A program made the position numbers and the translations under genes. Below, one piece after another: positions 18,669 through 27,917 of a DNA stretch of 38,717 bases. This DNA is from Methylotenera sp. (lineage in GTDB: Bacteria; Pseudomonadota; Gammaproteobacteria; Burkholderiales; Methylophilaceae). The DNA is taken from assembly GCA_021732405.1 (NCBI GenBank), contig JAKFVB010000046.1:1-38717 (forward strand). Direction: 5' to 3'. Under the pieces are notes generated by a model. It worked only from the letters and a program-made list of their open reading frames with translations, did no database searches and was not told the origin of the DNA. Within the stretch, counting starts at the first letter, position 1; each line of letters starts with the position of its first letter.

Positions 18669-20807
18669 TTAAGCTGCTTCTGATTGGTAGTCTGAGACTA
18701 AGAATTGACCAGTCGATTCAAAGTTAGTGCTGAGTTGCTTTAGAAGCTTAAATAAGTTTTCTTCTGAAAGTGGCTTCGAAAATAAATAACCTTGCATTTG
18801 GTTGCAACCTAAATCGGCCAGTGCTTCGCGTTGTGATTCTGTTTCTACGCCCTCAGCCACCACATTTAAATCAAGCGCATGGGCCAGACGAATTACCGCA
18901 TCTACCAAAGCACGGGATGCTTTATTTTCGTTAATCTGCGCAATAAATACTTTATCCAGCTTAATTTCATCGATATTTAAGTGTTGCAAATAACTTAAAC
19001 TAAATTGATGTGAGCCAAAATCGTCCAAAGCGACTTTAATATCCGCAGCTTTGAATTGACGCAATAAATGTTTGAATTGCCCTTCATTTCTGATTGCAGT
19101 TGTTTCTTTAATTTCAAACATTAAGTTTTCTGCGGGTATTTTATAGCGTTTGCGTAACATTAATATTTCGTCGACCAAATTAGGGTTTCTAAATTGTTGG
19201 CGTGCCAGATTAATGGAAACATTCAAATTAATGCCTGCTTCTTTTGCGCGATGAATCACACGACAACCTTCTTCTACTACCCAATCGTTAATTTGGTTAA
19301 TTAAACCAAATCGCTCAGCGGCAGGAATAAAAGTAATCGGCATAATAATGCCTTTTGTTGGGTGGTTCCAACGAATTAAGGCTTCAACACCAACAGGCGA
19401 TTGGGTCTTACAGTCTACTTTAGGTTGAAATGCCAGACTGAATTGATTGTTTTTAATGGCGGATTGTAAATCACGTTGCATTTCTAACATTTGGTCAGAA
19501 GCCAGTTCAATTTCCGCATCAAAAAATTTGAATTGATTTTTGCCATTTTCTTTGGCTTTGTACATGGCGGCATCGGCACAAATCATCAACTTATCAATAT
19601 CACCATCGCGCGGATAAACAGCAATCCCCACAGAACATGAAATGTCGATTTGCTGGCCGCTGACTAAAAATGGCTCTTTAATCGATTTAACGATGCGCTC
19701 AACGATAGGAATAATGTCTTCATCGGATTTAATTTCTTCGATTAACGCGACAAACTCATCACCACCAATCCGCGCCACAGAATCGCAAACGCGTACTGCA
19801 GTGTTTAGGCGTTGGGCAACAGACATGAGCACTGCATCGCCAACATGATGCCCAAAACTGTCATTAATCGGCTTGAAATGATCTAAATCAATATAGGCAA
19901 GGGCAATTGTGCTGCCTGCGCGTGTACTGCGCTTTGCGGCGGTTTCTAATTCGCGCTGAAACGCACGTCTGTTTGGTAATTGCGTTAATGGGTCTTTGTA
20001 GCCCGAATGTGTGTTATCTGGATTATTTTGCTTATCCATAATACTAATTTGAAATGTGCTAACGCCAAATTTTTCGTAATATAAAGCCACCACGAAAGCC
20101 AACAGGAATAGACAAACTAAACCTAGTGTAATCACAATAGCTAACAAATTTTTATTGGTCAGCGACGTGGGTACTTGAATCGCAAGTGTTTGCATAAATA
20201 CTGAGGTATTAAAAGTAGCATGAATGGCCAATATGGTAATACCAGTGATGACTGAAAAAATAAGCTTAATTAATAGCTTATTCTCACCAGCATAATCTTT
20301 CATCCAAGACAATGAGGTAAGTGCAAGCGTTGCTGCACCAAACACTACACCAATCGCAACCAACAATGGCAGAGGACGAAATGAGATAGCGTTACTAAAA
20401 CTCCAAATATCATGGGCTTCATTTAAGCCGCTTAAGGCCAGATAAAACATTAAATAACTGCTTAAACCAATCAAAATACCACTCAACATTAACTGATTTA
20501 AATTGACTACTTTTTTGCTTGCGGCAGCACATAAGGTGAAGCCGACACACAGCGCTACCAACCAAGAGCCCAGCATCGCTAGAGAGAATACGGTGAATAC
20601 CTGATTGCCATGAAAAACAAGCAAGTTAATAAAATGAATCGCCCATAAGCCAGTGCCCACAGCGATGGAGTAAATGTTAAAGAGGATCTTTCGATGTGGT
20701 GATGTCGTACGATAGAGATGCTCAACAAAGCCAAAAGTGATATACATGGCAAAACTGCCCGCAGAGAGCGACAGCAGTATCAACCAAATATCATAGTGAG
20801 CATTCAT
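18669..20807 (-). CDS. Membrane MHYT-like sensor with GGDEF and EAL domains
   Basis: A 712-residue cyclic-di-GMP turnover protein in the inner membrane. Residues 1-247 form about seven helices that resemble an MHYT sensor, but the key motif is degenerate (TGLWAIHFINLL, where MHYT proteins have W-MHF-GM). The GGDEF domain has an intact active site (ARIGGDEF, 348-352) and an I-site RxxD (R339-D342) exactly five residues before it. The EAL domain has EALIR (475-479), NVSINLARQQF, DDFG, IKLDK, AEGVE and QGYLFSKPL. One usual position is changed: FEIKET where EITES is typical. Both activities are therefore possible, and the output cannot be predicted. It appears to be transcribed alone. Confidence 0.9.
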   Translation of the reverse strand: MNAHYDIWLILLSLSAGSFAMYITFGFVEHLYRTTSPHRKILFNIYSIAVGTGLWAIHFINLLVFHGNQVFTVFSLAMLGSWLVALCVGFTLCAAASKKVVNLNQLMLSGILIGLSSYLMFYLALSGLNEAHDIWSFSNAISFRPLPLLVAIGVVFGAATLALTSLSWMKDYAGENKLLIKLIFSVITGITILAIHATFNTSVFMQTLAIQVPTSLTNKNLLAIVITLGLVCLFLLAFVVALYYEKFGVSTFQISIMDKQNNPDNTHSGYKDPLTQLPNRRAFQRELETAAKRSTRAGSTIALAYIDLDHFKPINDSFGHHVGDAVLMSVAQRLNTAVRVCDSVARIGGDEFVALIEEIKSDEDIIPIVERIVKSIKEPFLVSGQQIDISCSVGIAVYPRDGDIDKLMICADAAMYKAKENGKNQFKFFDAEIELASDQMLEMQRDLQSAIKNNQFSLAFQPKVDCKTQSPVGVEALIRWNHPTKGIIMPITFIPAAERFGLINQINDWVVEEGCRVIHRAKEAGINLNVSINLARQQFRNPNLVDEILMLRKRYKIPAENLMFEIKETTAIRNEGQFKHLLRQFKAADIKVALDDFGSHQFSLSYLQHLNIDEIKLDKVFIAQINENKASRALVDAVIRLAHALDLNVVAEGVETESQREALADLGCNQMQGYLFSKPLSEENLFKLLKQLSTNFESTGQFLVSDYQSEAA

Positions 20808-20918
20808 TGTTATCGTCTATCTTTAAAGTTTTTGGTGTTGTTTTAATTTAAGATAAGCAACTACTATGCCATGTAAATCTTTAATGATTTATTGAGCACT
20901 GATAATCATGATACAAAA

Positions 20919-20958
20919 AAACCATACTGTTTGCATAGCCCCGCAAACAGTATGGTTT
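20919..20958 (-). terminator. Rho-independent terminator downstream of dapD
   Basis: A 16-bp perfect stem (AAACCATACTGTTTGC and its complement) encloses an 8-nt loop. Read on the minus strand it is followed by a run of T residues. It lies about 120 bp beyond the dapD stop and before the GGDEF/EAL gene. The rest of the 20808-21078 gap is AT-rich with no other clear feature; the promoter of the GGDEF/EAL gene should lie near 20810-20900. Confidence 0.88.
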
Positions 20959-21078
20959 AGAGTGAATTATTTGGTTATTAAATTAATATTTTATATAACT
21001 AAATAATTATTAAATGGGTGTTAGAAATGCATTAGTAGTCTTTAAATGTTGAAAAATGAGCGTTTGTGTTGCTTGAAA

Positions 21079-21906
21079 TTAAATACCACGCAACAGTTCG
21101 TTTATGCCTACTTTGCCTAATGTTTTGGCATCTACTTTTTTAACAATCACGGCGCAATATAAGCTGTAACTGCCATCTTTGGATGGTAAGTTGCCTGAAA
21201 CTACCACTGAACCCGCAGGCACACGGCCATAAAATACTTCGCCTGTTTCGCGGTCATAAATTTTAGTACTTTGGCCAATATATACACCCATTGAAATCAC
21301 GCAGTTATCTTCTACAATTACGCCTTCAACTACTTCGCTACGCGCGCCTACAAAGCAATTGTCGCCAATAATGGTTGGCCCTGCTTGTACTGGTTCTAAC
21401 ACGCCACCAATACCCACGCCGCCAGATAAATGCACATTTTTACCGATTTGCGCGCATGAGCCGACTGTTGCCCATGTATCCACCATGCTGCCTTCGCCTA
21501 CATAAGCACCGATATTCACATATGACGGCATTAATACCGCGTTTTTGCCAATAAATGAACCGCGACGCACGATTGCATTAGGTACTACGCGGAAGCCGCC
21601 TGCTTTAAAATCTGCCTCAGAATAGTCGGCAAATTTTGGTGGCACTTTGTCAAAGTATTTAGTCACACCGTCATCCAGCAACTTGTTGTCTTCTAATCTA
21701 AAAGACAATAACACCGCTTTTTTTAACCATTGATGCGTTTCCCACGTTTGCGTGTCGCCGATGCGGCTCGCCACGCGCAAAGTACCTGCATCTAAATCTT
21801 TTAATACAGATTCAACCTGCGCTTTTAATTCTGGCGTTGCATTGGCTGGGTTAATGTTGGCGCGGTCTTCAAACGCGGTTTCGATAATGCTTTGACGTGG
21901 ATCCAT
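21079..21906 (-). CDS. dapD: Tetrahydrodipicolinate N-succinyltransferase
   Basis: A left-handed beta-helix acyltransferase of 275 residues that adds succinate to tetrahydrodipicolinate in the lysine/diaminopimelate pathway. The N-terminal helical part ([12 protein letters not shown]) leads into hexapeptide repeats around [32 protein letters not shown] and [16 protein letters not shown]. The C-terminal region [22 protein letters not shown] matches E. coli DapD, which is 274 residues. It acts just before DapC/ArgD and DapE; dapE is in this window. Confidence 0.97.
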   Translation of the reverse strand: MDPRQSIIETAFEDRANINPANATPELKAQVESVLKDLDAGTLRVASRIGDTQTWETHQWLKKAVLLSFRLEDNKLLDDGVTKYFDKVPPKFADYSEADFKAGGFRVVPNAIVRRGSFIGKNAVLMPSYVNIGAYVGEGSMVDTWATVGSCAQIGKNVHLSGGVGIGGVLEPVQAGPTIIGDNCFVGARSEVVEGVIVEDNCVISMGVYIGQSTKIYDRETGEVFYGRVPAGSVVVSGNLPSKDGSYSLYCAVIVKKVDAKTLGKVGINELLRGI

Positions 21907-21973
21907 AATATTCTCGGGATGATTAATTTAACAAAAGCAGTATTTTAACCTAGTTCAAGATTTAGCCAAAAAT

Positions 21974-22002
21974 AAAGCGCGTTATTTGTGATAACGCGCT
22001 TT
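21974..22002 (-). terminator. Rho-independent terminator of the M48 protease gene
   Basis: A 12-bp perfect stem (AAAGCGCGTTAT / ATAACGCGCTTT) with a 5-nt loop TTGTG. On the minus strand it is followed by ATTTTT. It lies 40 bp after the M48 protease stop and before dapD. Confidence 0.85.
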
Positions 22003-22014
22003 TAAATGAGGCTA

Positions 22015-22036
22015 ACTTAACACTAAATTTGAGCCG
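22015..22036. repeat. Second copy of the ACTTAACACTAAA intergenic element
   Basis: This starts ACTTAACACTAAATTTG and ends AGCCGAA, matching the left part of the element at 14795-14819 with only a few changes. Shorter matches (TTAACACTAAAAA) occur at 11084-11096 and 13074-13086, all next to gene ends. No long dyad accompanies this copy. Confidence 0.5.
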
Positions 22037-22042
22037 AATTAT

Positions 22043-22864
22043 TTACTTTCCTGCTTTTGCCGCTTCATACAGTGGCCTTACTTTTGGGGTTAAGGCTTTT
22101 AAATCGGCAATACGGTTTGCGCTGGCAGGGTGAGTGCTAAAAAATTCTGGTGGGGCACTTTTAGATTGCGCGCTCATTTTTTGCCATAAAGTCACTGCGG
22201 CATCTGGGTTAAACCCAGCACGCGCGGCCAACTCTAAGCCCATTTTATCGGCTTCGCGTTCTTGTTCGCGGCCATTAGGCAACGCAAAAAACAATTGTGA
22301 GCCAGCACCAGCGGCTTGTACCGCTGCGCCACCAACTGCTGAGCCAGTGGCAAAAGCAGCCAATGCTTGCAAGCCAAACTGTTGTACATAAGCTTGCGAC
22401 ATGCGTTCGCGGCCATGTTCACGTAATGCGTGTGCAATTTCGTGGCCAATCACGGCGGCCAGTTCATCATCAGTTGCGCTGATTTTTTCAACCAAGCCAG
22501 AAAGCACCATAATTTTGCCACCAGGCATGCAGTAGGCATTGAGCGCGTCATTTTTTTCAACGTTCACTTCCCATTTCCATTGCACTGCATCTGGGCGGAA
22601 TACACCGACTTGCGCGATTAACTTATTGGATATGCCACGCACGCGGTCTACCATGGCTTTATCTACATTAAGCGTTTTTTTCTGCTGCGCTTCTTTCAGG
22701 GTTTCTGTATAAGCTTGCGCTGACATACTATCTACAGTGCCCGCTGGCATGAGTAAAAACTGCGAGCGTTTAACGCCTGAAACGCTATCTTTTGTAGTGG
22801 TTGCGCAACTGGCTAATTGCAGAGTAAGAGTCGTTAATATAATGGCAGTGATTTTGTTCATCAT
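22043..22864 (-). CDS. M48-family metalloprotease lipoprotein
   Basis: A 273-residue envelope zinc protease. A lipoprotein signal ends at LASC (about residues 17-20). The zinc motif HEIAHALREHGRE is near residue 145, and the third ligand region REQEREADKMGLELAARAG is about 55 residues later. FFSTHPASANRI near the C-terminus is typical of the LoiP/YcaL and BepA-like M48 group. These proteases degrade misfolded outer-membrane proteins in E. coli, and a similar quality-control role is inferred. There are no TPR repeats, so it is not full BepA. It is a single-gene unit closed by the 21974-22002 terminator. Confidence 0.9.
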   Translation of the reverse strand: MMNKITAIILTTLTLQLASCATTTKDSVSGVKRSQFLLMPAGTVDSMSAQAYTETLKEAQQKKTLNVDKAMVDRVRGISNKLIAQVGVFRPDAVQWKWEVNVEKNDALNAYCMPGGKIMVLSGLVEKISATDDELAAVIGHEIAHALREHGRERMSQAYVQQFGLQALAAFATGSAVGGAAVQAAGAGSQLFFALPNGREQEREADKMGLELAARAGFNPDAAVTLWQKMSAQSKSAPPEFFSTHPASANRIADLKALTPKVRPLYEAAKAGK

Positions 22865-22954
22865 GATTTCCTAAGTGGATACACAAGCAATGTTTGTGTT
22901 GTAACGTCTAAATCAAAAAATGGTTGATAGTCATTTTAAGCATATTGAAATGGA

Positions 22955-24838
22955 TTAAATTTTAAGCTGCGAGCCCAGCTCAACAACGCGGTTGGGCGGT
23001 AACTTAAATTGATTGGTAATGGTCTCTGCAGTGCGGAATAAGCCAACGAATATTTTTTTACGCCAAATTGCCATGCCAGACTTTTCAGAGGCGATTAAAA
23101 TTTCTTTACCGATAAAGAATGAGGTATCCATGGGGTCCACACTTAATCCTCTGGCAGCACACAATAATAAATCGCGCGGCAAATCAGGCTCATCTTTAAA
23201 ACCATAGCGCACCGTTACGCGGTAAAACTCATGCAACATCGCTTCAACCGTGACGCGCTCTTCAGTGTTGGTATGCGGCACATCTAAAAACTTAACGGTT
23301 AAAATCATCACTTTTTCGTGCAGCACTTTATTGTGTTTTAAATTATGCAGCATCGCATGCGGTACGCCATCTGGGTTTGGCGTCATAAATACCGCAATGC
23401 CGGGCACGCGTGGCGGCGGGTGTGCGCCAATCGCTTCAATAAATGGTTCGATCGCCATCGATTCTGATTTTAGGCGGTTGTATACCAATGTGCGGCCATT
23501 TTTCCAAGTGAGCATTAACACAAAAATTATCACGCCAATCACTAAAGGAACCCAGCCACCGTCTGGAATTTTTAATACGTTTGCACCAAAAAAAGCTAAA
23601 TCAATCACTAAGAATAAAGCGACTAATAAACCAGTTTTTAACTTACTCCACCGCCAAATTTCTCTAAACACCACAGAGGCTAACAAAGTAGTAATAACCA
23701 TATCGCCTGTCACCGCAATGCCGTATGCAGCGGCTAAATCGCCAGAGCTACCAAAACCAATCACCAAAGCCATCACAGCAATCATTAAGCCCCAATTTAC
23801 GCGCGGCATGTAAACTTGGCCTTGTTCGCTTTCGGATGTGTGTTGAATGTGCATACGTGGTAAGTAGCCCAGTTGCAAGGCTTGGCGTGATACTGAAAAT
23901 GCGCCCGCAATCACCGCTTGCGAAGCGATTACAGTGGCTAAAGTAGCCAAAATAATCAAAGGGAATAGCGCCCATTCTGGTGCCATGATGTAAAAAGGAT
24001 TTTTAATCGAGTCAGCGTTATGCAACATTAATGCACCTTGACCAAAATAATTCATGAGTAAAGCAGGTAGCACAAAACCAAACCAAGCCAGGCGGATGGG
24101 GTAGCGCCCAAAATGTCCCATATCCGCATACAAAGCCTCAGCCCCTGTCACCGCCAGTACCACTGCACCTAATGCCACAAAGGCAATCCAAGGTTGAATC
24201 ATAAAGAATTTAACCGCGCAAATGGGGTTAAGTGCGTTTAATATGGTGGGGTCATGCATAATATTAATGATGCCCAATAGCCCCAAAGTACCAAACCACA
24301 ACAACATCACAGGCCCAAAAAAGGCACCAACAATCGCGGTGCCTTTGCTTTGCGCCCAAAACAATAAAAACAACACAAATAGCGTAATCGGCACAATGGC
24401 AGAATGTAAACTGGGTGCAGCCACTTCTAAACCCTCAACCGCAGAAAGCACTGAAATCGCAGGTGTAATCATGCCATCAGCATAAAACATACAAGCGCCC
24501 AAAATGCCTAGCAGCATAATATTGCGCTGTTTTTTGCTGTTGCCCTCAGCGTTTCTGGATGCCAATGCCAGCAACGCCATAATGCCGCCCTCGCCACGGT
24601 TATCGGCACGCATAATAAACGCCACGTATTTAACCGACACAATTAAGATGAGCGCCCATGTGATGAGCGACAAAATGCCATAAACATTCATAGCGTTCAG
24701 TGGAAGCGGATGATGCCCCACTGAAAAAACCTCTTTCATGGTGTAAAGCGGGCTGGTGCCAATGTCGCCAAATACGACCCCAAGAGCGGCTAAAGCCATG
24801 GTGGGTAGAGCTGCTTTGCGAGGAGTTTGATTGTCCAT
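22955..24838 (-). CDS. kup: Low-affinity potassium transporter Kup
   Basis: A KUP/HAK/KT-family potassium uptake protein of 627 residues with about twelve membrane helices followed by a cytoplasmic C-terminal domain (after about 450). The opening ALGVVFGDIGTSPLYTMKEVF is diagnostic, as are DNRGEGGIMALLALA, MFYADGMITPAISVLSAVEG and GAEALYADMGHFG. The C-terminal part includes VPGIAVFMTPNPDGVPHAMLHNLKHNKVLHE. It lies downstream of xseA, separated by 78 bp that contain a small dyad. It carries one GGGTTAAGT copy (24225-24233). Confidence 0.96.
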   Translation of the reverse strand: MDNQTPRKAALPTMALAALGVVFGDIGTSPLYTMKEVFSVGHHPLPLNAMNVYGILSLITWALILIVSVKYVAFIMRADNRGEGGIMALLALASRNAEGNSKKQRNIMLLGILGACMFYADGMITPAISVLSAVEGLEVAAPSLHSAIVPITLFVLFLLFWAQSKGTAIVGAFFGPVMLLWFGTLGLLGIINIMHDPTILNALNPICAVKFFMIQPWIAFVALGAVVLAVTGAEALYADMGHFGRYPIRLAWFGFVLPALLMNYFGQGALMLHNADSIKNPFYIMAPEWALFPLIILATLATVIASQAVIAGAFSVSRQALQLGYLPRMHIQHTSESEQGQVYMPRVNWGLMIAVMALVIGFGSSGDLAAAYGIAVTGDMVITTLLASVVFREIWRWSKLKTGLLVALFLVIDLAFFGANVLKIPDGGWVPLVIGVIIFVLMLTWKNGRTLVYNRLKSESMAIEPFIEAIGAHPPPRVPGIAVFMTPNPDGVPHAMLHNLKHNKVLHEKVMILTVKFLDVPHTNTEERVTVEAMLHEFYRVTVRYGFKDEPDLPRDLLLCAARGLSVDPMDTSFFIGKEILIASEKSGMAIWRKKIFVGLFRTAETITNQFKLPPNRVVELGSQLKI

Positions 24839-24851
24839 ATTGATACACGGC

Positions 24852-24869
24852 TAATACGATTGCGTATTA
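24852..24869. promoter_or_regulatory. Short palindrome upstream of kup
   Basis: TAATACG and CGTATTA flank a 4-base centre (ATTG), giving an 18-bp dyad that begins 14 bp before the kup start. Its size and place suggest a protein-binding site. It has no T-run to make it a terminator for xseA. I recognise no specific regulator. Confidence 0.35.
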
Positions 24870-24916
24870 TCAACCAATTGAATGGTCAAACCAATAGCAA
24901 ACCGCATTAAATTAAG

Positions 24917-26173
24917 TTAATTTTTAATACTGATAACCTTAGCTGCTGCGCTGCCTTTATAAAACGTAATGTTCAGCCGCGATTCTGGGTTGATTTGCTG
25001 CGCATCGGTAATCAGTTTTTGCGGCACAGGGTTTAGCAAATCATTTTGATGCGTTTCACTATGTACGATGGCGTAACCTCTTGCCAGTACAGCGTTAGGG
25101 TTTAGCTGCTCAATACTGCTGGCAAGCCTTAATAACTTGTGTTGATGCATTTGCATGTTTTGTTGCATGGACAAATTTAAGCGATGCTGTAATTGTTTAA
25201 TTTGCGCGGCACGATTTTCAATTTGCTGTTTAGGTGAAATTAATCTCCGCGCTAAAAAATCCAGCTTTTGGGCGGTTTGGTTCAGCAAAAAGTTAATTTG
25301 TTTATTCAGCCGATTTTGCAGGTTAAGTAATTGATTCTGCAACACTCTAATATCTGCACAAGCCAACTCTGCCGCCGCGGTTGGCGTTGCCGCGCGCATA
25401 TCCGCCACAAAATCACAGATGGTAAAATCGGTTTCATGGCCAACTCCAGAAATAGTGGGAATCGGGCAATCATCAATCGCGCGCGCCACCACTTCTTCGT
25501 TAAATTGCCATAAATCTTCTATACTGCCACCACCACGGCAAATAATCAGCGTATCCACTTCTGCACGCTGGCTTGCGCTGTGAATCGCTTTAGCAATCAA
25601 CTGTGCCGCACCTTTGCCTTGCACAGGCGTTGGGTAAATAATCACTTGAATATTAGGATTGCGGCGCTTTAAAGTCGTTAATACATCACGCAGCGCTGCC
25701 GCATCGGGCGAGGTTACAATGCCAATGGTTTGTGGACTAATGGGAATTTGTTTTTTAAAAGCGGCATCAAATAAACCCTCATGCGCCAATTTCGCTTTTA
25801 GTTTCTCAAACGCCTCAAACAGCGCACCCAAACCCGCTTTTTGCACAAATTCAACCGTTAACTGAAAGTCGCCGCGCGCTTCATATAAGGTCACAGTTGC
25901 CCTGGCTTCGATTTTATCGCCCTCACGCGGTATAAAATCCACATAACTATTGCGGCCTTTAAACATCACGCATTTCACTTGCGCCGTATTGTCTTTAAGC
26001 GAAAAATACCAATGGCCGCTTGCCGCGCGAGTAAAATTAGACACTTCGCCCGACACCCAAAATAGCGGAAAAGATTGCTCTAATACTTCGCGCGCCAAAC
26101 GATTCAGTTCACTTACTGTCATCATATTGGCGGGTAAAATTTGCTGGTCGGCGTTGTTTGTGAGTTCAGTCAT
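24917..26173 (-). CDS. xseA: Exodeoxyribonuclease VII large subunit
   Basis: The large catalytic subunit of exonuclease VII, which degrades single-stranded DNA from both ends. It has 418 residues. An OB-fold DNA-binding region comes first (about 20-110, LFWVSGEVSNFTRAASGHWYFSLKD). The catalytic core follows, with GIVTSPDAAALRDVL, ICRGGGSIEDLWQFNEE and PTISGVGHETDFTICDFVADMRAATPTAAAEL. A coiled-coil region (about 280-350) with repeated Gln/Leu/Asn precedes the tail LNPNAVLARGYAIV. The small subunit xseB is not in the window. It is divergent from dsbB across 67 bp. Confidence 0.95.
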   Translation of the reverse strand: MTELTNNADQQILPANMMTVSELNRLAREVLEQSFPLFWVSGEVSNFTRAASGHWYFSLKDNTAQVKCVMFKGRNSYVDFIPREGDKIEARATVTLYEARGDFQLTVEFVQKAGLGALFEAFEKLKAKLAHEGLFDAAFKKQIPISPQTIGIVTSPDAAALRDVLTTLKRRNPNIQVIIYPTPVQGKGAAQLIAKAIHSASQRAEVDTLIICRGGGSIEDLWQFNEEVVARAIDDCPIPTISGVGHETDFTICDFVADMRAATPTAAAELACADIRVLQNQLLNLQNRLNKQINFLLNQTAQKLDFLARRLISPKQQIENRAAQIKQLQHRLNLSMQQNMQMHQHKLLRLASSIEQLNPNAVLARGYAIVHSETHQNDLLNPVPQKLITDAQQINPESRLNITFYKGSAAAKVISIKN

Positions 26174-26240
26174 GCGGATTTATCAATTATGCTTTATCTA
26201 TTACAATCGTTTATTAATCGAATTATAGGCGTTAACACAT

Positions 26241-26750
26241 ATGTTACAAAAAATATTCAACACATTATTAACGGGTAAACGCGGCTATTTGCTGGGCTTT
26301 GTTCTATGCTTCGGCATTGTGGCTTTGGCCTTAGTGATTCAAACCACCTATAAATTAGAGCCATGCCCATTATGCATCACGCAGCGCATGGTATTTATGG
26401 GTTTGGGTGTGCTGTTTTTAATCGCTGCATTCATTCCAGTTAGCAGCATATTTAAAAAAATATTCGCAGTCTTTCAAGTGTTAACTGCGCTGGGCGGTGC
26501 AGGCGTAGCAATCCGGCATTGGTATTTGCAAGCCAATCGCGAAAGTATGATTGCCGATTGCGGCGTGGGTTTTGATTATATGTTTGAGAATTTTCCGCTA
26601 CAAAAAGCCTTTAAGTTGCTGTTTCGCGGCACAGGCGATTGCGCGGCTATCGATTGGACATTTTTAGGCTTAACATTGCCGCAATTAGGATTAATTTCCT
26701 TTTTAGGCTTCGCAGCTTTTGCGGTTTATTTAATCGCAAAAAGAGCATAA
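26241..26750 (+). CDS. dsbB: Disulfide bond formation protein B
   Basis: A four-helix inner-membrane protein of 169 residues that reoxidises DsbA and passes electrons to quinone. The first periplasmic Cys pair is Cys42-Cys45 in EPCPLCITQRM. The second pair is Cys107 (MIADCGVGF) and Cys134 (GTGDCAAIDW). An Arg right after the first pair (QRM) is the usual quinone-site residue. The protein appears complete. A small membrane protein gene begins 8 bp later. Confidence 0.94.
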   Translation: MLQKIFNTLLTGKRGYLLGFVLCFGIVALALVIQTTYKLEPCPLCITQRMVFMGLGVLFLIAAFIPVSSIFKKIFAVFQVLTALGGAGVAIRHWYLQANRESMIADCGVGFDYMFENFPLQKAFKLLFRGTGDCAAIDWTFLGLTLPQLGLISFLGFAAFAVYLIAKRA

Positions 26751-26758
26751 AACTTAAC

Positions 26759-26995
26759 ATGTTAAATCACTGGAAAATTGGCCTTAAATACGGGTTAAGT
26801 GTATTCGCACTATTCTTGGCAGCGCTATTTATTTATGGTTTATTCAACAACTTCACGTTTTGGCACGCATTTGCGCATGCTGGCGCGCAGGCAGGCATTG
26901 CCTATATGATTTATTACGGTGTTTTTGCAGGGCCAGTTGTGATTGTATTAACCACATTTACAACCATGTATTTTAAAAATTTAAAGAATCAATAA
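26759..26995 (+). CDS. Small two-helix membrane protein of unknown function
   Basis: A 78-residue protein starting MLNHWKIGLKYGLSVFALFL. It has two hydrophobic segments (about residues 12-30 and 45-68), with a short loop between them containing FWHAFAHAGAQAG, which includes two His. I do not recognise the family. The start at 26759 is the first ATG after dsbB; a longer frame beginning inside dsbB is unlikely. Tight spacing (8 bp after dsbB, 13 bp before cysM) makes co-transcription likely. A GGGTTAAGT copy lies within it (26792-26800). Confidence 0.68.
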   Translation: MLNHWKIGLKYGLSVFALFLAALFIYGLFNNFTFWHAFAHAGAQAGIAYMIYYGVFAGPVVIVLTTFTTMYFKNLKNQ

Positions 26996-27008
26996 AAGAC
27001 TTAATCGT

Positions 27009-27911
27009 ATGCATATCAATAGCTTAGAAAGCACTTTAGATCACTATGTTGGCAATACGCCGCTGGTTAAGCTGCAACGCTTAAACCCCAACTCCAGCAA
27101 TATAATTTTGCTGAAATTAGAAGGCAATAACCCAGCGGGTTCAGTTAAAGATAGGCCTGCTTACAGCATGATTACGCGTGCAGAAGCGCGTGGCGATATT
27201 AGACCTGGCGATACCTTAATCGAAGCAACAAGCGGTAACACAGGCATTGCCTTAGCCATGGTGGCTGCTATGCGTGGCTATAAAATGGTGCTGGTGATGC
27301 CAGAAAACCAAAGTGTAGAGCGTCGCCAAAGCATGAAAGCTTATGGCGCCGAGCTGGTATTAACGCCGAAAGACGGAAGCATGGAATTGGCACGCGATGT
27401 GGCGATGAAAATGCAGGCGGAAGGCGAGGGCATTGTGCTGGATCAGTTTGGAAATCAAGATAATCCTTTAGCCCATTATGAAACCACAGGCCCAGAAATC
27501 TGGCGCGATACGGCAGGAAAAATCACACATTTTGTGGCCAGCATGGGCACTACAGGTACGATTATGGGCGTTTCGCGTTATTTAAAAGAGCAGAATCCCA
27601 ATATTCAAATCATCGGCGTGCAGCCAGAAGAGGGTGCACAGATTCCAGGTATTCGCAAATGGCCAGCGGAATATATGCCGACTATCTTTGATGCAAAACG
27701 TGTGGATGAATTGCGTTACGTATCCCAAAAAAATGCAGAGAATATGACGCGAAAACTAGCGACATCAGAAGGTATTTTTGCTGGCATATCCAGCGGTGGT
27801 GGGCTTTTCACAGCACTACAATTATCTAAAGAACTTAAAGACGCCGTGATTGTTTCTATTGTTTGTGACAGGGGCGACCGTTATCTTTCTACAGGTGTTT
27901 TCCCAGCCTGA
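27009..27911 (+). CDS. cysM: Cysteine synthase B
   Basis: A pyridoxal-phosphate enzyme of 300 residues making cysteine from O-acetylserine and sulfide, or thiosulfate in the case of CysM. The cofactor lysine is in NPAGSVKDRPAYSMI; the substrate loop EATSGNTGIALAM and the phosphate-binding GISSGGG follow. NPAGSVKDRPA and the length point to CysM rather than CysK. A sulfide-oxidising enzyme (fccAB) lies 25 kb away, but no sulfur operon is formed. The next gene begins 6 bp after its stop. Confidence 0.94.
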   Translation: MHINSLESTLDHYVGNTPLVKLQRLNPNSSNIILLKLEGNNPAGSVKDRPAYSMITRAEARGDIRPGDTLIEATSGNTGIALAMVAAMRGYKMVLVMPENQSVERRQSMKAYGAELVLTPKDGSMELARDVAMKMQAEGEGIVLDQFGNQDNPLAHYETTGPEIWRDTAGKITHFVASMGTTGTIMGVSRYLKEQNPNIQIIGVQPEEGAQIPGIRKWPAEYMPTIFDAKRVDELRYVSQKNAENMTRKLATSEGIFAGISSGGGLFTALQLSKELKDAVIVSIVCDRGDRYLSTGVFPA

Positions 27912-27917
27912 TTGATT

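Noticed and set aside
23250-23813. A 187-codon open frame on the plus strand inside kup
   Set aside because: It is antisense to a complete, conserved transporter, with no ribosome binding site or recognisable domain.
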